From positions 34,736,659 through 34,800,658 of the forward strand of contig CM043789.1 in assembly GCA_023974075.1 (NCBI GenBank): a stretch of DNA of 64,000 nucleotides, given 5' to 3'. This document shows positions 48,131 to 57,753 of this stretch, piece by piece. The DNA comes from Chaenocephalus aceratus. Taxonomy: Eukaryota; Chordata; Actinopteri; Perciformes; Channichthyidae. A model generated the notes under the pieces. It made no database searches and had not been told where the DNA came from. It saw only the letters and a program-made list of their open reading frames with translations. The translations under genes were made by a program, and so were the position numbers. Every line of letters begins with the position of its first letter. Position 1 is the stretch's first letter.

Positions 48131-49998
48131 CTTAGACCAACTTAGCTGGTCAGGGGTTCAAGTTTTGGACACTTTAGCTTTTGGCTGGAGAACCAGCTAA
48201 ACCAGCTAAACCAGCTAAAACTGGCCAGCTAAAAAAAAACAGCATACCAGCGGCTGGTCACCAGCATCCATCTATCACCAGCTTATGTTTAATAATAGTA
48301 TTAAATATACCATGCTGGAAGCTTACCAGGATTCCAGGTAACCAGCATACACTGTTTAAATACTGGTATGATTATTTAAACCAGAAAACATAAATATATT
48401 ACAAAGATTAATTGTATCATGTATTCTGGTACAAAATAAAGAGCGTCCAGCCTTTTCCAATCTGGCCTGCATTTCTGTCTGTTGAAGCCACTTCTTGAAG
48501 CAAACTGAAAAGAAATGTACAGATATAATAATAATAATTATTATTTATTTTTATATAGCGCCTTTCAAGGGACCCAAGGTCGCTGTACATGGTAATATAA
48601 TATATATACACTGTAAAAAGAAAACTAGGCATTTACGTTAACATTTGGGCTGCTGTGGTTGCCAGAACTTGACCGTTAAAGTATGGTAAAATACATTACA
48701 AATTACAGTTGGTTGGCATCTAGACATTACAGTCAACAATTGCTTATGGTGAATTACAATGGCAAAAACAAATAGAGCTAGTGTACATGGTGCAGCTATA
48801 TTATCTGGGAAATAGAAGAATCGGATCAGGATTCGGTATTGGCGGACAATCAATATCAAATGAATTGGATCATTATTAGCATCAACATTTGATCACCTGT
48901 GTCAACTTGCAGCAAAAATAACTCCACTCCTCTCCTACCACTCTTACCTCTAATAAGCCTTGGTAGAACTAGTGTCCGAGTCATAGGGTGCAGAACTGAC
49001 TGAAGACATGTGGAACAGAGTCCCAGACAGGCATGGTTCCATGTACAGGGAACTGGAACTTTGAACAGGTGTTTTCATATCTTCTGCCTGAAGATTCACA
49101 AGTTCCTGAATCCTGATCCGATTCTTCTATTTCCCAGATAATACAGCTGCACCATGTACACTGGCTCTATTTGTTTTTGCCATTGTAATTCATAAGCAAT
49201 TGTTGACTGTAACGTCTATGCCAACCAACTGTAATTTGTAATGTATTTTACGATACTTTAACTGGTCAAGTTCTGGCAACCAGCAGCCCACATGTTAACG
49301 TAAAATGTCAAGTTTTCTTTTTACAGTGTACTTATATCTGTACATTTCTTTTCAGTTTGCTTCAAGAAGTGGCTTCAACAGACAGAGATGAAGGCCAGAT
49401 TGGAAAAGGCTGGACGCTACACAACGGGAAACATTATGGACATGAACAAGGAAAAACAAAAAACACTTTCTTTGTTGCCTTTTTCTAATCATACATAGTG
49501 TTACTGTTTTTGTTACCATTTAAATATTGAATTATATTTATTATTTTTATTTTAAATCAAATGCACCTGTTTTATATAATATATTTATCTTTGATGTATA
49601 GGTTGATTTGCAGGTTGGTTGTTATTTGTATAATTATTGTATTGTTACTGTGTATTTTATTATATTAACTAGCTATTTATTACATTACAATACTGTTATG
49701 AACACTAATGTCTTTATATTTTGTACCAGAATACATGACACAATGAATCTTTGTAATATATTTATGTTTTCTGGTTTAAATAATCATACCATTTAAACAA
49801 CTGGTCACCTGGAATCCTGGTAAGCTTCCAGCATGGTATATTTAATACTATAATTAAACATAAGCTGGTGATAGACGGATGCGAGTGACCAGCCGCTGGT
49901 ATGCTGTTTTTTTTAGCTGGCAAGGATGGCTGGTTCAGCTGGTTTGGCTGGTGGCCGGTTTATCTGGTTTAAACCAGCTGAACCAGCCATCCTGGTGT
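48131..49998. mobile_element. 1.9-kb foldback element with long inverted arms
   Basis: The left arm (about 48228-48860) and right arm (about 49095-49915) are reverse complements over 0.6-0.8 kb. Examples are CAGCATACCAGCGGCTGGTC versus GACCAGCCGCTGGTATGCTG, and the ATCGGATCAGGATTC stretch near the centre. The outer ends are clusters of AACCAGCTAAACCAGCT. The loop is about 0.23 kb. No transposase ORF. It replaces the segment that held CAST exon 18 and most of exon 19. Confidence 0.85.
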
Positions 49999-50004
49999 CC
50001 TCAG

Positions 50005-50028
50005 CTCAGACCTGAGGACATCATCTCG
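50005..50028 (+). pseudogene. Copy 2 of CAST exon 19, last 24 nt
   Basis: CTCAGACCTGAGGACATCAT followed by the donor; the rest is lost at the edge of the foldback element. Confidence 0.85.
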
Positions 50029-50161
50029 GTAGGATCACAAACACTCACAGAGCTCACAGCCTTGAGGACACCTTCTGCTGTTGGCATATCGGTAGCATTT
50101 GAGTCAGTTTCTCACAGAAAGACTCAACAGGCATTATTATCTCCTCAACTTTTTTTTTTAG

Positions 50162-50278
50162 GAGGGCAGACACAAGAAGGAGATGGGTGTATTTGTAGGA
50201 GAGAGGGAAGACTCAATTGCTCCAGGATACAGGTTTAATAAGGAGGAACACAAAAATCTGCCTGTTCCTAAACCTGAG
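50162..50278 (+). pseudogene. Copy 2 of CAST exon 20 (B)
   Basis: 39 open codons with the [13 protein letters not shown] motif; one K-to-M change and acceptor CAG to TAG. Confidence 0.9.
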
Positions 50279-50397
50279 GTGAGACTGAGTCAAATGTGGT
50301 TTACGGCTCTTATAGTTTCACCGTAAAGTGATGAGTATGTTATTAATACATATTTTGTCTTTCTTTCCTTTGTTTCCCTCCTCCCCTCCACATGCAG

Positions 50398-50475
50398 CCC
50401 ACCATGGGTACTGCTGATGCTCTGGACTTTTTGTCTGGAAGCTTCACGGATTCACCATCAGCTCCTCCTGCACAG
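50398..50475 (+). pseudogene. Copy 2 of CAST exon 21 (C)
   Basis: 26 open codons, unchanged motif [13 protein letters not shown], both splice sites intact. Confidence 0.9.
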
Positions 50476-50559
50476 GTACAGTGTGGATCTGTTACTGTTA
50501 AGAGCAGACACTAATATAAGAATATGACAGATCAACTGTCAACTCTTTCGGCCACTGCA

Positions 50560-50640
50560 GTATCTATCCATAGATTTATGATCAAGGAACCCGTGCGCAG
50601 CTTACTTCCGGGTTTTAGTACGTGTCACTGTGGCACTCTA
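50560..50640. other. Filler sequence at the exon 22-27 deletion junction
   Basis: Left of it the sequence follows CAST near 17920, right of it 22531; the roughly 80 bp between match neither. Typical of end-joining with inserted DNA. Confidence 0.75.
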
Positions 50641-50814
50641 TTATATCGTTCTTGTGCAAATCACATAACTTGCCTACTTTGGACCATACTGGCACAATTC
50701 CCTGTATACATACATGCTTTTTAATTCTTTGTTTAGATGGGCAGACTGGATTGAGTGTGTGCCTGGTACGTAGTAAATAATGTCCCCAATTGTTTCTTTA
50801 ACTTGTTTTAACAG

Positions 50815-50931
50815 GAGGACAAACACAAGAAGGAGAAGGGTGTGTTTGTAGGAGAGAGGGATGACTCCATTCCTCCAGAATACAGGTTCAATGAGGAGGA
50901 AAGCAAAAAAAGGCCTGCTCCTAAACCTGAG
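50815..50931 (+). pseudogene. Copy 2 of CAST exon 28 (B)
   Basis: Nucleotide-identical to 22700-22816. Confidence 0.92.
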
Positions 50932-51093
50932 GTGAGAAAAATGTCTGCAGTATTTTTAGTTTAATGATATGTTAACACTCTTTACCTTAGTAGTATTGAT
51001 AAATCTCACATCTCACCCTTATTTCAACTTATATCTATCTCCCAATATCATACTTTAATCATCTTTTCCCTTGATTTTCCCCTCGTCCTGCAG

Positions 51094-51207
51094 CCCTCCA
51101 TCAACACTGGTGATGCTCTGGACTTTTTATCTGGAGACTTTGCGTTCTCCTCATCAGCTCCTGTGGTCCAGGCTCCTGTCATCACCCCCTCAGCCCCCCC
51201 TGCACAG
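51094..51207 (+). pseudogene. Copy 2 of CAST exon 29 (C)
   Basis: One substitution from the parent; splice sites intact. Confidence 0.92.
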
Positions 51208-51330
51208 GTACACACTGGATCCAGCACTGGTTGATGTAGCTCGAAAGAATACAATGTGATGCAAAGGTACTTCTATGCATTTGAAAAGTCCTATAGAAAT
51301 GAAACACCCTATATTTTGTCACTCCTTCAG

Positions 51331-51438
51331 CCCTCTGCAGACTTTGCTCTGGACGCCTTGGCGGGAGACTTTGTTTCCTCCAGGGCTGCTTCGACGGTGA
51401 AGTCCTCTGCATGTGCTCCCACAGAATCTGCCGCAGAT
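51331..51438 (+). pseudogene. Copy 2 of CAST exon 30
   Basis: Three substitutions from the parent; helix reads LDALAGDFVSS instead of LDALAEEFVSS. Confidence 0.92.
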
Positions 51439-51535
51439 GTAAACACAGCACGAGTACATCTCAAGCCTTTTTTGGACTCTCTTAATCCCTGCAGTAACAT
51501 GATCGGAATCTTTTTGTCTGTGTTTGTGCCTTCAG

Positions 51536-51658
51536 CTGGCCGCAGGAGCAGACCATTTTCTGGAGGCCCTGGATGCTCTGGATGCTCTGTCAGACACCTT
51601 GAAGGACATCACACCCGTCCCTATGCCCGCCCCAGTTCCTACCAAAGACCTCGTCAAT
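51536..51658 (+). pseudogene. Copy 2 of CAST exon 31 (A)
   Basis: 41 open codons; DNALEALD has become DHFLEALD, the only clustered change. Confidence 0.92.
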
Positions 51659-51747
51659 GTAACATGAGAGAGAATATTTTTGTATTTGTCGGCCAGTCAC
51701 CTCAGCTGTTCTGATTGTAATCTGTTTTTGAATTTGTTTTTTTGCAG

Positions 51748-51828
51748 GAGGAGAAGCTGAAAGAAGAAAGGCTGATTAAGATGGGGGAGAGAGACGACAC
51801 GTTGCCACCAGAGTATCGACCCACTGGG
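51748..51828 (+). pseudogene. Copy 2 of CAST exon 32 (B)
   Basis: No difference seen from 24625-24705. Confidence 0.93.
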
Positions 51829-52396
51829 GTAAAAAACAGTCTTATATCTCCCTGTGTTTCTGTTGAGTACGGAAGCCCTGAGAGGCCAGTAGGGAAACAT
51901 GTATATATTGATCAACTTTCCAAGCCTGATAGTTCTTGGTTTGAAAGTTAGTGACTGGCTCTCACACAATATGTGGACTTTGTGTTTAAATTTCATGGAG
52001 AAATGAAAACCTAACTTGTAAGAAAACTATGTATTTTTACTATTTAGAACATGGATAATGTTGCCCTTCAGCCTCTTGTGGTCATAATTGGTACTACAGT
52101 AACAAACACTGACAATAATTCAGACACACAATAACTTTTCTATGACAGGCCATAACTTGTCTACTTGTTTTAACAAATGGAATAAGTAAAATAAGCTAAC
52201 TTAGATTTTCTTTAAAGCCTCAAACATTAGAAAACTATATTGATTAGACTTAAAAAAAAAAAGCCACCAGAATTTGTTTCATATTGGCCTCTGAGGAGTT
52301 CTATAGGTGTCCATCTTCCTGTAGCTTATTCATGTTGCAATTTCGTACTTCATTTTTTTCTAGCCAAGTGTTGAGTGTTTCGTCCAGACTGAAATA

Positions 52397-53990
52397 CAGT
52401 GGGGCAAAAAAGTATTTAGTCAGCCACCAATTGTGCAAGTTCTCCCACTTAAAAAGATGAGAGAGGCCTGTAATTTTCATCCTAGGTACACTTCAACTAT
52501 GAGAGACAGAATGGGGGGAAAGAATCCAGGAAATCACATTGTAGGATTTGTAATGAATTAATTGGTAAATTCCTCGGTAAAATAAGTATTTGGTCACCTA
52601 CAAACAAACAAGATGTCTGGCTCTCACAGACCTGTAACTTCTTCTTTAAGAGCCTCCTCTGTCCTCCACTTGTTAACTGTATTAATGGCACCCGTTTGAA
52701 CTCGTTATCAGTATAAAAGACACCTGTCCACAACCTCAAACAGTCACACTCCAAACTCCACTATGGCCAAGACCAAAGAGCTGTCAAAGGACACCAGAAA
52801 CAAAATTGTAGACCTGCACCAGGCTGGGAAGACTGAATCTGCAACAGGTAAGCAGCTTGGTGTGAAGAAATCAACTGTGGGAGCAATTATTAGAAAATGG
52901 AAGACATACAAGACCACTGATAATCTCCCTCGATCTGGGGCTCCACGCAGGATCTCACCCCGTGGGGTCAAAATGATCACAAGAACGGTGAGCAAAAACC
53001 CCAGAACCACACGGGGGGACCTAGTCAATGACCTGCAGAGAGCTGGGACCAAAGTAACAAAGGCTACCATCAGTAACACACTACGCCGCCAGGGACTCAA
53101 ATCCTGCAGTGCCAGACGTGTCCCCCTGCTTAAGCCAGTACATGTCCAGGCCCGTCTGAAGTTTGCTAGAGAGCATTTAGATGATCCAGAAGAGGATTGG
53201 GAGAATGTCATATGGTCAGATGAAACCAAAATAGAACTTTTTGGTAAAAATTCAACTAGACGTGTTTGGAGGAGAAAGAATGCTGAGTTGCATCCAAAGA
53301 ACACCATACCTACTGTGAACCATGGGGGTGGAAACATCATGCTTTGGGGTTGTTTTTCTGCAAAGGGACCAGGAAGACTGATCCGTGTAAAGGAAAGAAT
53401 GAATGGGGCCATGTATCGTGAGATTTTGAGTGACAACCTCCTTCCATCAGCAAGGGCATTGAAGATGAAATGTGGCTGGGTCTTTCAGCATGACAATGAT
53501 CCCAAACACACCACCCGGGCAACGAAGGAGTGGCTTCGTAAGAAGCATTTCAAGGTCCTGGAGTGGCCTAGTCAGTCTCCAGATCTCAACCCCATAGAAC
53601 ATCTTTGGAGGAAGTTGAAGGTCTGTGTTGCCCAGCGACAGCCCCAAAACATCACTGCTAGAGGAGATCTGCATGGAGGAATGGGCCAAAATACCAGCAA
53701 CAGTGTGTGAAAACCTTGTGAAGACTTACAGAAAACATTTGACCTCTGTCGTTGTCAACAAAGGCTATATAACAAAGTATTGAGATGAACTTTTGTTATT
53801 GACCAAATACTTATTTTCCACCATAATTTGCAAATAAATTCTTTAAAAATCAGACAATGTGATTTTCTTTTCTCATTTTGTCTCTCATAGTTGAGGTATA
53901 CCTAGGATGAAAATTACAGGCCTCTCTCATCTTTTTAAGTGGGAGAACTTGCACAATTGGTGGCTGACTAAATACTTTTTTGCCCCACTG
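52397..53990 (+). mobile_element. Tc1/mariner element, 1594 bp, nearly intact
   Basis: Inverted repeats of about 0.2 kb start CAGTGGGGCAAAAAAGTATT at both ends; the outer 90 bp are identical, then a few differences appear. TA duplicated at 52395-52396 and 53991-53992. The paralogous site near 25250 is empty. Found only in copy 2. Confidence 0.97.
52763..53710 (+). pseudogene. Tc1-like transposase, frameshifted near the C-terminus
   Basis: Cut-and-paste DDE transposase. Order: paired-type helix-turn-helix domains (about residues 1-115, with [20 protein letters not shown]), then the catalytic domain. The catalytic aspartates are in [11 protein letters not shown] and [10 protein letters not shown] and the glutamate is in [11 protein letters not shown], a DD34E spacing. 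After QPQNITA the frame shifts: compared with what Tc1 transposases normally have here, two bases appear missing near 53659, and the usual C-terminal frame continues in another phase to a stop at 53781-53783. The start at 52763 has the usual [12 protein letters not shown] N-terminus. All catalytic residues are kept, so inactivation rests on the tail alone. Confidence 0.93.
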
Positions 53991-54065
53991 TATCTAAAGA
54001 CCTGTATGATTGTTTGCCATTACATTTTCAACAGACGTGTATCCCAGAGACTAAATCTCATTTAC

Positions 54066-54221
54066 ACAGGACAAGACACTTTACCCGCATTTGCTCCTGT
54101 GGATAATGTCCACAGTAATGACTCTTACATGTCTAATATGTGTAATGTGCAATTGTAAAGCGCTTTGAGCACCTGTAAAAGCGCTCTAATTAAAAATGTA
54201 ATGCATTATTATTATTATTTA
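54066..54221 (+). mobile_element. SINE 3' fragment, copy 2 only
   Basis: CTTTACCCGCATTTGCTCCTG through GCGCTTTGAGCACCTGTAAAAG to an ATT run. CATTTA borders it on the left and ATTTAA on the right; the paralogous site near 25322 has neither the insert nor the repeat. Confidence 0.8.
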
Positions 54222-54474
54222 ATTGTGGGACTTTTCCACTTAGTAGAGCCCATCAGCCTGGTTGATTAACAATGTAGGTTTAGGTAAGCAGCTGCTGGAG
54301 CATAATTCAAAGTATTAGTTCATGTTTTAGAAATATGATCATTTCTATATTCTTGTTTTAAAGTTCATGCTGAAACAACAGTGAAATATTATTTAGTTAT
54401 AAAATAGAGGATGTAATAAAGAAGACACATTAGGCGCTTTCACACCAAGTACTTTGCCGTACTTAGTTCATCAT

Positions 54475-55240
54475 TTAATTTTTTCATTTCAAACCTTTAT
54501 TTAACCAGATTGGTCATAGATCTCTTTTTCAAGGGAGACCTGCAGCATATATGTTCCACATGAAACATAAAACAATAAAATACATTATACATTATATTTA
54601 CAGGATACATAGTTATAGACATTTACAAGTGCCCATTGTATCAGCAAGCATTTCATTTAGCCTAGCTTTAAAAACATGCAGAGGAATGAGATTGCTCAGT
54701 TTCAATTCTTGCTGAAGATTGTTCCAAGCAAGTGGAGCTGCACACATAAAAGCTGTCTTACCTAAGACAGTCCTTGCTCTTGGCACATCTAACAAGACCA
54801 CATCATGTGACCTCAGACAATAGCTGCTTGCAACTCTCTGTGTTATCAGAGAGCAGATATAATACGGGAGTTTACCCAACAAAGCTTTATAGATGAACGT
54901 GTACCAATGACTGAGCCTCCGTACAGAGAGTGATGGTAAACCTGCCTTGGTATACAGTGTACAGTGATGTGTAAGCGCTTTACAATTTGTGACAAATCTC
55001 AGAGCACTGTGATACGCAGCATCCAATTTGCTCAGGTAATTGGCAGGTGCATTCATATACAACAGATCCCCATAGTCCAGCACAGGTAAAAAGGTCACAG
55101 TGACTAGCCTTTTCCTGGCATCAAGATAGAAACAGGACTTGTTTCTGAAAAAGAACCCTAGCCTAACCCTCAGCTTTTTAAGCAGGTTATTGACATGAAG
55201 TTTAAAAGAGAGACAATCATCAAGCCAGATACCAAGGTAT
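54475..55240 (-). mobile_element. 5'-truncated LINE nested in the inverted-repeat element
   Basis: Minus strand; the 3' UTR (AAACCTTTATTTAACCAG and CTCTTTTTCAAGGGAGACC) lies at the left. Flanks ACTTAGTTCATCA and ACTTAGCTCATCA form a 13-bp target duplication with one mismatch. Confidence 0.85.
54613..55098 (-). pseudogene. C-terminal piece of a non-LTR reverse transcriptase
   Basis: 161 codons with LPVLDYGDLLYMNAPANYL, YHSALRFVTNCKALTHHC and FIYKALLGKLPYYICSL, then AAPLAWNNLQQELKLSNLIP. This is the region after the polymerase core in fish L2/Rex-like LINE ORF2. The catalytic core is missing because of 5' truncation. Confidence 0.85.
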
Positions 55241-55978
55241 CAGAACTTAGCTCATCAGAACTCTTTAGTTCTGATGAACTAAAGAGCAGATCGCGTTCAC
55301 ACCGGAATAAGTCCCTGAGGGAGGATTAGGCAAATGAAGCCACAGACGTCACTTCTTCTTCTTCTGCTTTGGGTTTACTGGCAGGCCGCAAACCAGAGTT
55401 GGGGACTGGCTTCAGTAGAAGCTGCTGGGAGTCTTCCCAGCAGCTTCTTAAATCGCCAGAAACGCCGATACCTCCTCATCTCCACCGCTCCACCGCTCCA
55501 CCGCTCCCATGTTTTCTTTTGTGCTGCCATAAGTTAGTCTCTCTCCGTTTGTGCGCTGGGCTAATGCTAATAATGCTAATGCGAGGAAAATAAAATGGCG
55601 GCTTCACAAAACTTTTTTTTTATGGGGCGTGGTTTGCAATCCGCCCAGCCAATCAGAAATGGGAAAATGTTTCTCCCACGAAAGTACCTGCTCTCTAGCA
55701 GGGACTGAAAAGGGGGTGAATAGGTTCTCATGAACTAAGTTCTAGTTCAGGATTTTTTTGGTGTGAACGCACATTTTCGGAACTATATCGGAACTATACT
55801 GGGAAAAGTACTTCGGTGTGAAAGCGCCTATTGTCCCTACCTTAACTACCTTAAGCTTTAAAACAGAACTCTGTGAGTTTGTTGATTTGAATATCTACTG
55901 TGATATGCATGATATATGATTTTTACAGCTTTTAGTCATTTTACTATTAATCTAATGTTTACCAATGTTGTTTTAAAG

Positions 55979-56036
55979 GACACACACACACACACGCACG
56001 CACACACACACGCACGCACGCACGCGCGCGCACGCA

Positions 56037-56108
<72 letters not shown>
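55979..56108. repeat. (CA)n with (CGCA)n core
   Basis: Alternating purine-pyrimidine tract including CGCGCGCG; Z-DNA-prone. It starts two bases into the lost exon 33 of copy 2. Confidence 0.95.
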
Positions 56109-56110
<2 letters not shown>

Positions 56111-56199
56111 CTCAGAATATGACAGTAGACAATCGAGCACTGTTAAATGGTGTAAAGTTCACTGTGTATAAACCACATGCACTTCCTGTCTCTCTGCAG

Positions 56200-56334
56200 A
56201 AGTCTATGGATGATAAGACAGCGTTGGACCTGCTGTCCAGTGACTTCTCTGCTGCTGCCTCTCTACCTGTAGCACCCGTCGCTTCAGGCGCTGCCACAAC
56301 AAAGCTGGAGCCTCCTGTGCTTGAGCCCCTGAAG
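56200..56334 (+). pseudogene. Copy 2 of CAST exon 34 (C)
   Basis: 45 open codons; six bases shorter than the parent (D-S codons lost before EPLK). Confidence 0.92.
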
Positions 56335-56639
56335 GTAGCACGGGAAATACACTGTTATTTATAATATTTACATTTATAGTTCCTCCTTCTATGGAAATCT
56401 TAATGTTTGCTATTAAAGTGCAATGTGGTGTGCTGTCATATTTCAGTACTATGCTCTATTAAAGCCAACACTGTATCATTTTTAAAGGCTTTTAAAATGT
56501 AAAGTCCAAAATCAATATACGGCACCCTTGTTTTAATTGTTCATGTCAAAGGTTTTGTGTGGGTGTGAGTCAAAAGACGTGAGATGTATTTTAGATGAGG
56601 GAATGCTAATAAAAAAAATATATATATATAAAAACGGTG

Positions 56640-56699
<60 letters not shown>

Positions 56700-56702
56700 G
56701 TC
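56640..56702. repeat. (GT)n microsatellite
   Basis: Pure GT with one C; paralogous to 28930-29144. Confidence 0.95.
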
Positions 56703-57704
56703 GAAAGAGAGAAACAGAAACTAACATGAACCGCTTTAATATGTGAAAAAATACAACAGGACATTTATACGCACTGAACGGGAACCGAATCTCCTATAAC
56801 ACGATATTTTTTTACTTTTCTTTGCTCCTGACTTTGTGGTTTTTCACTGCATGCAGACTTAGCAGCCCACTTCCTTTTGACTCCGAGGGGCTCACAAACA
56901 AAAGAGCGTTTCCTCATGTAAACTTCATATTTCTGCGCCAAGACCAAGATGATAAATTGGTATGCAAATGAGTGAGTTTGATGTGAAAAATACATAAAAT
57001 AATAAACAATATGTTGTTTTTGATTGAGTGAGAATATATTTTATTTGAATTTCAAGTTACAACAAATCTAAAAAGTAGGATAATTCACAAAAACTGTACA
57101 TCCAATTAAAACATTTAAATGGATAAGTGTTACTATCTGGGTCTGATAACTCTGAACTCAACGACATTTAACTAAATAAAAATAAGACTCTAAAATGTAC
57201 AATAGAAAATTCTGTTTATATCTTTAGTTATATATATTTTATTTTATAAGTAAAGGAAGGTGCCATTCTACTTTTTTAAATCATGAGGGTACAGTACAAT
57301 TCAACAGTTTTCCGATGAAATTGTCACATGGCTATATCCAAAAGCAAAATTAATTATATAAAAAACGTCATAATCTTTAATATAAACATATCTAGGCTTA
57401 CTTCTAAAATTCTCAGGACTTCGGTGTGTTTTTATGATCAATATTCGGATGAATAGACATTTCATTTCAAGTTATTCCAATTAGAGTTCGATCTAAATGT
57501 GAAAGCAGTGCATTATTGTCGTTATCAATGCAGGTAAAACTTTGACGATGAAGATATGTGAAGTATTTATAAACTGAGCATTTTCTTTATTAACTATCAA
57601 AAACAATGAAAATGTTTGAGCAGAAAAACAGTGACCATGAATGTGATTAAGCTGAAATAAGAAAATGCTGTTGGATGAAATGAAAATAATTGTCACCATT
57701 TGGT

Positions 57705-57753
57705 TCAAACATGACTGTTGGTCATCAGTTGTTTTCCAGGAGCCATCACCGGT
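57705..57753 (-). CDS. cd8a: cd8a exon 6, C-terminal end
   Basis: 49 nt: VMAPGKQLMTNSHV and TGA; acceptor CACAG. Duplicated in broken form at 30200-30249. Confidence 0.92.

Larger units (their letters stand above)
54432..55829. mobile_element. Inverted-repeat element with 3-bp TSD, copy 2 only
   Basis: Ends AGGCGCTTTCACACC and GGTGTGAAAGCGCCT are perfect inverted repeats, with ATT duplicated on each side; the empty site near 25500 reads GACATTGTCCC. Three-base duplication and GC-rich ends fit PIF/Harbinger-type MITEs. A LINE fragment is nested inside. Confidence 0.88.
46701..56334 (+). pseudogene. Partial second copy of CAST
   Basis: Contains counterparts of CAST exons 16 (5' truncated), 17, 19 (3' end only), 20, 21, 28, 29, 30, 31, 32 and 34, in order. 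All full exons keep open frames, phase 0 and splice sites. Missing: everything before exon 16, exon 18 and most of 19 (replaced by a foldback element), exons 22-27 (deleted), exon 33 (swallowed by a CA tract) and exons 35-37 with the 3' UTR acceptor. There is no promoter, start or stop exon of its own, so a normal calpastatin cannot be made. Two A-less B-C pairs and one complete A-B-C repeat remain. Confidence 0.88.

Noticed and set aside
52744..53436. 230-codon minus-strand ORF
   Set aside because: Antisense shadow of the Tc1 transposase; no recognisable motif.
46701..56334. Copy 2 as a functional second calpastatin gene
   Set aside because: No start exon, no terminal exon, a truncated first exon joined to cd8a DNA and an exon replaced by a foldback element; open frames are explained by youth.
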